Source of the DNA: Amycolatopsis benzoatilytica AK 16/65
GTDB lineage: Bacteria; Actinomycetota; Actinomycetes; Mycobacteriales; Pseudonocardiaceae
DNA: 64,000 bases
Assembly (NCBI RefSeq): GCF_000383915.1
Contig: NZ_KB912942.1
Span: forward strand, 1,710,561 to 1,774,560
Reading direction: 5' to 3'
Shown here: piece by piece, positions 7,633 through 15,935 of the stretch
Numbering within the stretch: position 1 is the first letter of the stretch
How the letters are laid out: each line of letters opens with the position of its first letter
The notes under the pieces: model-generated
What the model was told of the DNA's origin: nothing
The model's input: only the letters and a program-made list of their open reading frames with translations
Databases searched by the model: none
Translations under genes and position numbers: made by a program

Positions 7633-9906
7633 ATGGCGCGTCTGCGGGTACGGCCGCCGGGCGAAACTGTGCTCCTGACGGTGGTCGCGGTGCTGCTGGC
7701 GGCGGGCGGAATCTTTTGGGCGGCGGCAAGTCCGGGCTCGGCGTGGTGCTGGGCGGCGGCGACCGTGGTCGCGTTGGCACCCGCGATCTGGTGGGCCGCG
7801 GCCGATCTCCGCCACCGGCGCTGGGGTGCGGACACGCTCGCGGTGCTGGCGCTCGCCTCGACGCTCGCGGTCGGCGAGTTCTTCGCCGGCGCGGTGATCG
7901 CGGCGATGGTCGCGACCGGTCGGGTGCTCGAATCGCGGGCGCAGCGGCGAGCGGGCCGGGATCTCACCGCGCTGCTCGAACGGGCGCCGCGGACTGCGCA
8001 TCTGCGCGACGGCGACGACCTGCGCGAGGTCCCCGCCGGGGAGGTCGCCGCCGGCGACGCGGTGGTGGTTTTGCCCGGCGAAGTCGTGCCGGTGGACGGA
8101 GTGCTGGCCGCCGCCGGACTGTTCGACGAGTCCGCGCTGACCGGCGAGCCGCTGCCGGTCAACCGGCCCGCCGGCGACACTGTCCACAGTGGAGTGGTGA
8201 ACGCCGGGGCCGCGGTGGAGCTGACCGCGCGGGCGACCGCGGACGAAAGCACCTACGCCGGCGTGGTGCGGCTGGCGGAATCGGCGGCCGCGCAGACCGC
8301 GCCGGTCGCCCGGCTGGCCGACCAGGCGGCGGCGTGGTTCCTGCCCGCCGCGCTGGTGCTGGCCGGGGCGGCGTGGCTGCTGAGCGGCGACGTGCACCGG
8401 GCGGTCGCGGTGCTGGTGACGGCGACGCCGTGCCCGTTGCTGCTGGCGGTGCCGATCGCGGTCACCGCGGGAATGTCCCGCACCGCGCGGGCCGGCGTCG
8501 TGGTCAAAGACGGTGCGGCGCTGGAATCACTGGGCCGGGCAAAGGTCCTGCTGATGGACAAGACCGGCACGATCACCGCGGGACGGCCGGAAGTGGCGGA
8601 CGTGGTGTGCGCTCCGGGCTGGTCCGCGGAGGACGCGCTCCGGCTGGCCGCGAGCGTCGAGTACTACTCGCCGCACGTCTTGGCCGCCGCGGTGGTCCGG
8701 GCCGCCGAATCGGCCGGGATACAGCGCAGCCGGGCCGAGGACGTCGGGGAGCTGCCCGGGGCCGGCGTGTCCGGACGGGTCGGCGAGCGGATCGTGCGGG
8801 TCGGCCGGCTGCCGACCGGGCGTGTCGTGCCGGCCTGGGCGTGCAGCGCGGAACGGCGCGGACGGCTCGACCTGGCGAGCTTGCTGTGGGTCGACTGCGA
8901 CGGTGAGCCGGTGGCGGCGTTGCTGGCGAAGGACCGCATCCGGCCGGACGCGGCCCGCACGATGCGCCGGCTGCGGACGGCCGGGATCGGCACGATCCGG
9001 CTGCTCACCGGCGACCGGGTGGACAACGCCCGGGAGGTCGCGGCGCTGCTCGGACTCGACGACGTCCAGGCCGAAGTCACCCCCGAGGACAAGCTGGCCG
9101 CCGTCGGCGCCGCCCAGGCAAGCGGGCTGGTCGTGATGACCGGCGACGGCGTGAACGACGCGCCGGCGCTGGCGGCGGCCGACGTCGGGGTGGCGCTCGG
9201 CTCCCGTGGCGCGACCGCCGCGGCGCAGGCCGCCGACGCGGTGATCCTCGACGACCGGCTGGCCCGGCTCGCCGACGCCGCGGAGATCGCTCGCCGGTCG
9301 CGGCGGCTGGCGGTGCAGAGCGCGGTCGTCGGGGTGGCGCTGTCGTTCGCTGCGATGGCGGCCGCCGCGGCGGGGCTCCTGGCCCCGGCCGCGGGCGCAC
9401 TGGTGCAGGAAGCGATCGACGTGGCCGCGATTCTCAACGCGTTGCGGGCCCTGCGGGTCCCGGCGCCGGGCGCGCCCGCGCCGGCTGGGCTGGTCCGCAG
9501 GTTCGAAAGCGAGCACGAACTTCTCCGTCCGGCGCTGCTGGCGATCCGGCAGGCCGCCGACGCGCTTTCCGAGGGGGCCAGCCCGGCCGCCGACGGCGCG
9601 GTCCGGCGCGCTCGCGACGCGCTGCTCGGCCAGGTGCTGCCGCACGAAATGGCCGAGGAAACCGAGCTGTACCCGGCTCTGGCCGGTGCGCTGGGCGGGC
9701 CGGAGAGCACCGTGCCGATGAGCCGTGCACATACCGAGATCGCCCGCCTCGCGCGGCGGCTGGAACGCCATCTGGCGGAGGCGCCGACGGGGATCCAAGG
9801 CGACCAGGTGGACGACCTGCGCGCGACGCTCTATGGGCTGGACGCGGTGCTGACGCTGCATTTCGCGCAGGAAGAGGAAGCCTATTTCACGCTGCCCGCG
9901 TCGTGA
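7633..9906 (+). CDS. P1B-5 metal-transporting ATPase with C-terminal hemerythrin domain
   Basis: A 757-residue fusion. The ATPase part has actuator motif TGEP (170-173), membrane metal motif TPCP (265-268), phosphorylation site DKTGT (309-313), a histidine-proline variant SPH (346-348) and TGDGVND (503-509). No N-terminal heavy-metal domain is present. TPCP and the C-terminal domain define subgroup P1B-5, whose members (Sinorhizobium Nia, Acidothermus CtpA) are linked to Ni/Fe export. Residues 623-757 form a hemerythrin-like four-helix domain with candidate di-iron ligands His628, His671, Glu675, His700, His743 and Glu747. A diiron O2- or redox-gated metal efflux pump is a reasonable inference in this hypoxia island. 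The last 25 bp overlap the convergent protease gene. Confidence 0.93.
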   Translation: MARLRVRPPGETVLLTVVAVLLAAGGIFWAAASPGSAWCWAAATVVALAPAIWWAAADLRHRRWGADTLAVLALASTLAVGEFFAGAVIAAMVATGRVLESRAQRRAGRDLTALLERAPRTAHLRDGDDLREVPAGEVAAGDAVVVLPGEVVPVDGVLAAAGLFDESALTGEPLPVNRPAGDTVHSGVVNAGAAVELTARATADESTYAGVVRLAESAAAQTAPVARLADQAAAWFLPAALVLAGAAWLLSGDVHRAVAVLVTATPCPLLLAVPIAVTAGMSRTARAGVVVKDGAALESLGRAKVLLMDKTGTITAGRPEVADVVCAPGWSAEDALRLAASVEYYSPHVLAAAVVRAAESAGIQRSRAEDVGELPGAGVSGRVGERIVRVGRLPTGRVVPAWACSAERRGRLDLASLLWVDCDGEPVAALLAKDRIRPDAARTMRRLRTAGIGTIRLLTGDRVDNAREVAALLGLDDVQAEVTPEDKLAAVGAAQASGLVVMTGDGVNDAPALAAADVGVALGSRGATAAAQAADAVILDDRLARLADAAEIARRSRRLAVQSAVVGVALSFAAMAAAAAGLLAPAAGALVQEAIDVAAILNALRALRVPAPGAPAPAGLVRRFESEHELLRPALLAIRQAADALSEGASPAADGAVRRARDALLGQVLPHEMAEETELYPALAGALGGPESTVPMSRAHTEIARLARRLERHLAEAPTGIQGDQVDDLRATLYGLDAVLTLHFAQEEEAYFTLPAS

Positions 9907-11036
9907 CCCGGCCGCACGCCGAGCGCGGTGAGTTCCAGAACCCGGGCCAGGTCGCCCGGTGCCGCGACCCCGACCAGCACGCCGCGGTCGACGACGAGCA
10001 CTAGATCTTGCCCGGGACGCAGCCGTGCGCGGCTGAACACCTCCGAGAGCGGCGCGTCCGGCGAGGCGACCAGGCAGGCAGGCGGCTTGACACAGATGTC
10101 TTCGATCCGCACCGAGGTGCGCGCGGACGACGGAACCCTGCTCAGTGCGGAAAGACTGACCACGCCGACCGGTGCGCCGCCGAACGACACCACCGGGAAC
10201 GTGCGGAAACGGGTCCGGGCTGCCTGGTCCAGGAACCCTTGCACGGTGTACCAGCCGGGCGCGGTGACCAGGTCGGTGCTCATCACCTCGCGGAGGCGGA
10301 TCCGGGCGAGCACTTCGCGCAACGGCGCGGCGGACATCTCGCCGCGAGCGGCGAGCGCCAGGAACCAGCTCATCCCGATCAGCCAGAACCCGGTGGCGTC
10401 GCCCCGGATGAGCAGCTCCCAAACGCCGAAAGCGGCGACCGCGGCGGCGAGCACCTGGCCGCCGGCTCCGGCGATCCGCCGGGCGCGGTCCCGGCTCCCG
10501 GTCACCCGCCACGCGATGGCTTCGAGGACACGGCCGCCGTCGAGCGGCGTCCCCGGCAGCAGGTTGAAAGCCGCGAGCACCCCGTTCGACCAGCCGAGCC
10601 AGACCAGCGAAACGGACACGACAGCGGGCAGCACCGGGGCGGCGAGCACCGCGCCGCCGAGGAAAATCCCGCCGACGAGCAGGCTCGCGGCCGGTCCGGC
10701 GACAGCGACGAGCAGCTGGGCCCGGGGCGTCGGCGGCTCGTCGGGCAGTTCGGTGGCTCCGCCGAGCAGCCAGAGCGTGATGCGCTCCGCACGAAGGCCG
10801 TAACGCCGGGCGACGAGCGCATGGCACATTTCGTGCGCCAGCAGCGAGGCCAGGAACACCGCCGCGCTGACGATCCCGGCCGCCCAGTTCGCCACGGGCG
10901 TCGAGTCCGGTGCGCCGACCGGGAGCACGGCGGTCGCGAGCAGCCAGGCCAGCAGTCCCAGCACGATCAGCACGGACCAGTGCGCGCCGATGCGGATTCC
11001 GGCGATCCGGCCGAGCGGGAACGTCGCGTACGTCAT
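9882..11036 (-). CDS. site-2 family intramembrane metalloprotease with CBS domains
   Basis: A 384-residue M50 protease (Rip3-like). The zinc motif HEMCH is at residues 68-72 within a membrane helix, and the third ligand is in NLLPGTPLDGG (Asp166). About five or six transmembrane helices occupy residues 15-235. The C-terminal 130 residues form a CBS pair, suggesting adenylate control. Such enzymes cut membrane-spanning anti-sigma factors or signal peptides; the substrate is not identifiable. The start at 11036 (MTYATFPLGR) is taken because it begins the conserved domain; an ATG 22 codons upstream is possible. A DosR-like box lies about 60 bp upstream. The 3' end overlaps the convergent ATPase gene by 25 bp. 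Confidence 0.92.
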   Translation of the reverse strand: MTYATFPLGRIAGIRIGAHWSVLIVLGLLAWLLATAVLPVGAPDSTPVANWAAGIVSAAVFLASLLAHEMCHALVARRYGLRAERITLWLLGGATELPDEPPTPRAQLLVAVAGPAASLLVGGIFLGGAVLAAPVLPAVVSVSLVWLGWSNGVLAAFNLLPGTPLDGGRVLEAIAWRVTGSRDRARRIAGAGGQVLAAAVAAFGVWELLIRGDATGFWLIGMSWFLALAARGEMSAAPLREVLARIRLREVMSTDLVTAPGWYTVQGFLDQAARTRFRTFPVVSFGGAPVGVVSLSALSRVPSSARTSVRIEDICVKPPACLVASPDAPLSEVFSRARLRPGQDLVLVVDRGVLVGVAAPGDLARVLELTALGVRPGHDAGSVK

Positions 11037-11092
11037 CGCCCGAATCTCCGCCTCGCGCCGGGCTCGCCGGGAGGGCCGCAGCGCCTCAGCCG

Positions 11093-11111
11093 CCAGGACC
11101 AAAGACTCCGG
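11093..11111. promoter_or_regulatory. putative DosR-like box between divergent operons
   Basis: CCAGGACCAAAGACTCCGG; the complement contains GGAGTCTTTGGTCC, a strong match to the DosR core. It lies 57 bp from the protease start and 89 bp from the start of the long plus-strand operon, so it could serve both. Confidence 0.55.
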
Positions 11112-11199
11112 CGCCGCGGACGTCCGCCAGCAGCGCCGGGCGGCGACGGCGGCTTAGTTTCGGCCGCGAGGGGATGGGTTCCGGCGGAGGAGGCAGGCG

Positions 11200-11370
11200 A
11201 TGGACCCGAAGGAGAAGGCCCGGATCGAGGAGGACGCTCGCCGCGACGTCGCCGAGCGCGGCAGGCACGGCACTGCGATGCGCCGGTATCTGAAGGTGGG
11301 CGAGCGGCGCGAGATCGAGGAGAACGAGCGCGACGTCGTCCCGGACTCGGCTCCTGATCCGCGTCAATGA
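11200..11370 (+). CDS. 56-residue highly charged protein, first gene of the long operon
   Basis: A small gene starting ATG at 11200 after GGCGGAGGAGGCAGGCG, a very strong ribosome binding site. The protein (MDPKEKARIEEDARRDVAE...) is rich in Lys, Arg, Glu and Asp and is probably helical, with no membrane segment. Its TGA overlaps the ATG of the next USP gene (ATGA), so the two are translationally coupled. I do not recognise the family. The overlap and ribosome site make it a likely real gene. Confidence 0.7.
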   Translation: MDPKEKARIEEDARRDVAERGRHGTAMRRYLKVGERREIEENERDVVPDSAPDPRQ

Positions 11371-12173
11371 CCAGGCCGGTGGTCGCCGGGGTCGACGGGT
11401 CCGCGGCCGCGCTGGCCGCGGTCCGGTGGGCGGCGGCCGAGGCGGTGCGGCGCGGGACCGAGCTGGTGGTGTTCCGCGCCGAGCTGGTCGACGGCCCGGA
11501 CTTGCTGCCGCACCGGAAGCCGCTCGGCGACGCCGAGATGCTGCTGGAACCGGGCTACCGCCAGCTCTGCGTCGCCGCGGAGGCGGCGCGTTCAGCGGTG
11601 CCCGCGGTCGCGGTGCGCCGGCGGCTCCGGCTCGGCGCCGCGGCCGAGCAGCTGATCGCGATGTCCGGCGAGACCGAGCTGATCGTGCTCGGCTCGCACG
11701 GGGTCGGCGGCCTGCGGGGCGCGGTGATCGGGTCGGTGGCGCTGCGGACGGCCGCGCTCGCGCGCTGCCCGGTGGCGGTCGTCCGCGGCCGGGCGGAGGC
11801 GGACGGGCCGGTCGTGGTCGGCATCGACGAATCGGACCGGAGCGAACGGGCGCTGGCCGTCGCGTTCGAAGCGGCCGCGGCGCGCGCGGCGGCGGTGGAG
11901 GCGGTGCACGTGTGGCACGACGGCAGCCCGGGCCGCGAAAGCGCGTTGCGGGATCAGGTGGCCGCGTGGTCCCGGAAGCATCCGGAGGTGCCGGTGCGGG
12001 TGCACCTGGTGCGGGCGAGGTCGGCGGCGCGCGCGCTGAGCGGGATGTCGTCCGGCGCGCAGCTGGTCGTGGTGGGCAGCCGGGGCCGGGGACCGGTCGC
12101 CGGGGGCCTGCTCGGCTCGACCGGGAACTGGCTGCTGGCGCACGCGGACTGCCCGGTCGAGGTGGCTCGCTGA
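11367..12173 (+). CDS. universal stress protein, two USP domains
   Basis: A 268-residue protein with tandem USP domains (about 1-142 and 148-268). Each begins with a VAGVDGS or VVGIDES strand and ends with the nucleotide-binding loop (GSHGVGGLRGAVIGSVA and GSRGRGPVAGGLLGST). Tandem USPs of this kind are DosR-regulon proteins in mycobacteria, such as Rv1996 and Rv2005c, and bind ATP. The gene overlaps the upstream 56-residue gene by 4 bp and is followed 22 bp later by a flavodoxin gene. Confidence 0.95.
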   Translation: MTRPVVAGVDGSAAALAAVRWAAAEAVRRGTELVVFRAELVDGPDLLPHRKPLGDAEMLLEPGYRQLCVAAEAARSAVPAVAVRRRLRLGAAAEQLIAMSGETELIVLGSHGVGGLRGAVIGSVALRTAALARCPVAVVRGRAEADGPVVVGIDESDRSERALAVAFEAAAARAAAVEAVHVWHDGSPGRESALRDQVAAWSRKHPEVPVRVHLVRARSAARALSGMSSGAQLVVVGSRGRGPVAGGLLGSTGNWLLAHADCPVEVAR

Positions 12174-12195
12174 ACCGGAAGAAAGGCGGCGCGGG

Positions 12196-12813
12196 ATGAA
12201 AATCGTGATCGCGGTGGCGACCCGGCACGGGTCGACGCGGGAAATCGCCGAGCAGATCGCGGCATCGCTGAGAGCGGGCCTCGAAGAAGCCGGGACGTCG
12301 GCCGAGGTCGACGTCGCCGACGCAGCGCACGTCGAGTCGTTCGCCGGCTGCGACGCGGCGGTGATCGGCAGTGCCGTCTACTTCGGACACTGGCTCGACC
12401 CGGCGCGGCAGCTGGTCCGCGAGCACCGGGAAGAACTGTCGCGGATCCCGGTCTGGCTGTTCTCCAGCGGGCCGGTCGGGCAGCGGACGCGGCCCGGCGA
12501 GGACCCGGTGGACGCGACCGACGTGCTGGCCTGCTGCGCTGCCCGGGAACATCGGCTGTTCGGCGGCAAGATCGACCGTTCGGTGCTGCATTTTCCGGAG
12601 CGCGCGGTGGTCGCCGCGCTGCGCGCGAAGGACGGCGACAACCGGGACTGGCCGGTCATCCGTGCCTGGGGCCAGGCGATCGCCCGTCAGCTCAGCGACG
12701 CCCGCCGGGGACCTTCGTCCCTCGGCTTCGGGCAGTCCGGCAGCGGTGCGACGGCCGCCGCGCGCGGTTTGCTGAAGGCGCGACCCCGTTCGCGACGAGA
12801 GGAGAGAGCATGA
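12196..12813 (+). CDS. flavodoxin-domain protein
   Basis: A 205-residue protein. The FMN phosphate loop is seen at residues 7-15 (ATRHGSTRE), and the segment VIGSAVYFGHWLDPAR matches the second flavin loop of the flavodoxin/HemG-like family. The C-terminal 45 residues are disordered and basic. Electron transfer or FMN-dependent quinone/protoporphyrinogen oxidoreduction is the family expectation; the partner is unknown. It lies in the operon between USP and Hsp20 genes and overlaps the hsp20 start by 4 bp (ATGA). Confidence 0.9.
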   Translation: MKIVIAVATRHGSTREIAEQIAASLRAGLEEAGTSAEVDVADAAHVESFAGCDAAVIGSAVYFGHWLDPARQLVREHREELSRIPVWLFSSGPVGQRTRPGEDPVDATDVLACCAAREHRLFGGKIDRSVLHFPERAVVAALRAKDGDNRDWPVIRAWGQAIARQLSDARRGPSSLGFGQSGSGATAAARGLLKARPRSRREERA

Positions 12814-13217
12814 CTTCCCTGTTGCCCGGTTCCCGGATGGCGCTGCCCAGCATCGCCGCCTGGATGGAACGCCCGTGGCCGTTCGCCGAGCACAACCCGG
12901 TGCGGATCGAGGAATCCGCGGAGGGCGGCAAGTACACGGTGCGCGCCGAGCTGCCCGGGTTCGACCCGGACAAGCACATCACGGTGACCACGCACGACGG
13001 GCTGCTGACCATCGAAGCCGACCGGGAGGCGAAGAAGAGCACCGACGGCCACAGCGAGTTCTACTACGGCAAGTTCAGCCGCACGGTGACCCTGCCCGCG
13101 GGCGCGGAAGCCGCCAAGGTGACCGCGACCTACGTCGACGGCATCCTCGAGATCTCGATGCCGATCGCCGATCAGCCGCACGAGAAGCAAATCAAGATCC
13201 ACGTCGACAAGGCGTGA
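12810..13217 (+). CDS. Hsp20/alpha-crystallin small heat shock protein
   Basis: A 135-residue chaperone. The alpha-crystallin domain runs from about residue 28 to 130 and contains YTVRAELPGFDP and the C-terminal V-x-I region. It resembles M. tuberculosis HspX (Acr, Rv2031c), the best-known DosR-regulon protein, which holds denatured proteins in non-growing cells. It overlaps the flavodoxin gene by 4 bp. Confidence 0.95.
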   Translation: MTSLLPGSRMALPSIAAWMERPWPFAEHNPVRIEESAEGGKYTVRAELPGFDPDKHITVTTHDGLLTIEADREAKKSTDGHSEFYYGKFSRTVTLPAGAEAAKVTATYVDGILEISMPIADQPHEKQIKIHVDKA

Positions 13218-13271
13218 CGTGCGTCAGCGGCGGGCGCGGTTGCGCCCGCCGCTTCGTGTGAGGAGACGGGG

Positions 13272-15914
13272 ATGAGCGTGGACCTGGCGGTACGAGTCCT
13301 GCTGGCCGACGGCCAGGTAGGTCTGGTGCGCCCGCTCGGGCCGGCCGACGCGGACGCCGTGCTGCGGCTGCACACCGGCCTCGGCGAACGGGACCGCTAC
13401 TTTCGGTTCTTCGGCCCGATGCCGTCCACTGTGGATAAATTGACCGCGAAGATCGCCGAGGCGCCCGGCGTTGGGCACGCGGCGTTCGGCTGCTTCATCG
13501 GCGGCGTGCTGGTCGGCGTCGCGCACTACGAGCGAGCCGGGTCGAGCGCGGACGCGGAGGTCGCGCTCGTCGTCGACGGCACCCAGCGCACCCACGGCAT
13601 CGCCACGCTGCTGCTGGAACATCTCGCCGCGGCCGCGCGGGCGCACGGAATCGACCGCTTCGTCGCGGAAGTGATGGCGGAGAACGCGAAGGTGATCCGG
13701 GTGTTCGCCGAACTCGGGCTGCGCTATCGCATCGACCATCGCGGACCGGAATGGTCGGTCGAAATCGAGCTCGACGGCGAGGACCGCTACCCGGACGCGT
13801 TCGTCCGCCGCGACGAAATCGCCGAGGCGGCGAGCCTGGCGCATCTGCTGCGACCGGCGTCGGTCGCGGTGATCGGCGCGGGCCGGCGCCCCGGCTCGGT
13901 CGGCCGTGCGGTGCTCGCGAACCTGCTGCGGAGCGGATATCCCGGCTCGGTCGAAGCGGTGCACCCGGTGGCGTCGGAAATCCTCGGCGTGCGCTGCGCG
14001 CCGTCGGTGGCGCGGCTGAGCCGGACTCCGGAGCTGGCGGTGATCTGTCTCCCGGCCGAAGCGGCGGCGAACGCGGTGGAGGACTGCGGTGCGCGCGGTG
14101 TGGCCGCGGCGGTGGTGATCTCGTCCGGGCTGACCGGCTCCGAGGCGGGCGCCCGGGTGCGGGAATCGGTGCGCCGGCACGGAATGCGCCTGGTCGGGCC
14201 GAACTGTCTCGGCGTGCTTTCGACCGATCCGTCCTGCCCGCTGGACGCGACTTTCCTCGCCCGCGGGCCGCTGCCCGGGCACATCGGCGTCGCCACCCAG
14301 TCGGGCGGCGTCGGGATCGCCCTCGCCGAAGCGCTGACCGGCCTCGGCCTCGGCGTCTCGGCGCTGGTGTCCACTGGCGACAAGTACGACGTCAGCGGCA
14401 ACGACCTGCTGCTGTGGTGGGCGAGCGACCGGCGCACCGAAATCGTGGCGCTCTATCTGGAATCTTTCGGCAATCCCCGCAAGTTCGGCCGGTTGGCGGC
14501 GCGGCTGGCCCGCACCCGGCCGGTGCTCGCGGTGCGAGCGGGCAGCGGGGGCACTGCCCAGCGCGCGGCCGCGTCGCACACTGCGGCGGCGGCGACTCCG
14601 GCGGTGACCCGCGACGCGCTTTACGCGCAGGCAGGCATCATCGCGGTCGACACGGTCGCCGGGCTGGTGGACGCGCTCGCGGCGATCTCGTGGCAGCCGC
14701 TGCCAGCCGGACGGCGGGTGGCGGTGCTGAGCAACGCCGGCGGGGCGGGCGTGCTCGCCGCGGATGCCTGCGAGCGGGAAGGGCTCACGATGGCGGAGCT
14801 GTCCGCGGAGACCGCGGATCAGCTGCGTGCCGTGCTGCCGGCCCAGGCCGCTGCGCAGAACCCGGTGGACACGACCGCCGCGGTACCGGCCGCGGAATTC
14901 GGGCAGGCGCTTCAGATCGTGCTCGCCGATCCCGGGGTGGACGCGGTGATCGCCGCGACCGTGCCGACCGCGGCGGGCGATCCCTCGGTCGCGCTGGCCG
15001 GAGCGCTGCCCGGGCTCGGCAAGACGGTGCTCGCGGTACGGCCCGGGCAACGGGAGCGGGTCGCCCCGCTGAACGCGGCGGGGCCCGCGGGAACGGCGTG
15101 CTACGACGACCCCGCGACCGCGGCCAGTGTGCTCGCCCGGCTGGCGGAGTACGCGGAGTGGCTGGCCCGGCCGCACGACGAGGAAGCGCCGCCGGAGATG
15201 GACTGCGCCGCGGTACGGGAGTTCGCCGCCGCACGCGCGGAGGAACACGAGGGATGGTTGTCGCCGGCAGCGGCCGCCGAGCTGCTCCGGCTCGCCGAGA
15301 TCCCTTGCGTGGAAACGTATTACGCGCGAAACGAAACCGAAGCGGCCCGCGTCGCGCAGGATTCGTCCGGGCCGTTCGCGGTCAAGGCGGACGCGGCCGG
15401 GCTGCTGCACAAATCGGCGGGCGGCGGGGTGCTGCTCGGGGTCGAGGGCCCGGCCGGAGTGCGCGAAGCGTACCGGCTGCTGCGCGGCCGGTTCGGCCCG
15501 GCGCTGCACGGCGTGACGGTCCAGCCGATGGCCGACCGCGGCCGCGAACTGCTCGTCGGCGTGCGCTCGGACCCGGTGTTCGGCCCGCTGGTGGTGTTCG
15601 GGCTGGGCGGGGTCGACACCGACCTGCTCGCCGACCGGGCCGCCCGGCTCGCGCCGCTCACCGGCGCGGACGCCGATCTGCTGCTCGACGGCCTGCGTTC
15701 GGCGGAGGCGCTGTGGGCGTCCGGGATCGACCGGGCCGCAGTGCGCCGGTTGCTGCTGCGGGTCGGCCGGCTGGCGACGGTCGTGCCCGAGATCGCGGAG
15801 CTGGACCTGAACCCGGTGGCGGCGCGGCCGGACGGGTGCCGGGCGCTCGACGTCCGCATCCGGCTCGAACGGCCCGCGGCCGGCGATCCGTACCTGCGCA
15901 AGCTGTCCGGCTGA
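13272..15914 (+). CDS. GNAT acetyltransferase fused to ADP-forming acyl-CoA synthetase
   Basis: An 880-residue protein. Residues 1-175 form a GNAT domain (AEVALVVDGTQRTHGIATLLL is the acetyl-CoA loop). Residues 180-640 are the CoA-binding and ligase domains of NDP-forming acetate-CoA ligase, and 650-880 the ATP-grasp domain (PFAVKADAAGLLHKSAGGGV). His436 in ASHTAA matches the catalytic phospho-histidine of active ADP-forming synthetases. Protein acetyltransferases of the Pat group combine the same parts; in actinobacteria the GNAT part is often N-terminal. It could acetylate AMP-forming acyl-CoA synthetases or make ATP from acetyl-CoA. Acetate kinase follows 21 bp later, supporting an acetate role. 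Confidence 0.93.
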   Translation: MSVDLAVRVLLADGQVGLVRPLGPADADAVLRLHTGLGERDRYFRFFGPMPSTVDKLTAKIAEAPGVGHAAFGCFIGGVLVGVAHYERAGSSADAEVALVVDGTQRTHGIATLLLEHLAAAARAHGIDRFVAEVMAENAKVIRVFAELGLRYRIDHRGPEWSVEIELDGEDRYPDAFVRRDEIAEAASLAHLLRPASVAVIGAGRRPGSVGRAVLANLLRSGYPGSVEAVHPVASEILGVRCAPSVARLSRTPELAVICLPAEAAANAVEDCGARGVAAAVVISSGLTGSEAGARVRESVRRHGMRLVGPNCLGVLSTDPSCPLDATFLARGPLPGHIGVATQSGGVGIALAEALTGLGLGVSALVSTGDKYDVSGNDLLLWWASDRRTEIVALYLESFGNPRKFGRLAARLARTRPVLAVRAGSGGTAQRAAASHTAAAATPAVTRDALYAQAGIIAVDTVAGLVDALAAISWQPLPAGRRVAVLSNAGGAGVLAADACEREGLTMAELSAETADQLRAVLPAQAAAQNPVDTTAAVPAAEFGQALQIVLADPGVDAVIAATVPTAAGDPSVALAGALPGLGKTVLAVRPGQRERVAPLNAAGPAGTACYDDPATAASVLARLAEYAEWLARPHDEEAPPEMDCAAVREFAAARAEEHEGWLSPAAAAELLRLAEIPCVETYYARNETEAARVAQDSSGPFAVKADAAGLLHKSAGGGVLLGVEGPAGVREAYRLLRGRFGPALHGVTVQPMADRGRELLVGVRSDPVFGPLVVFGLGGVDTDLLADRAARLAPLTGADADLLLDGLRSAEALWASGIDRAAVRRLLLRVGRLATVVPEIAELDLNPVAARPDGCRALDVRIRLERPAAGDPYLRKLSG

Positions 15915-15935
15915 CCCGGGCACGAGGAGGAGCCA

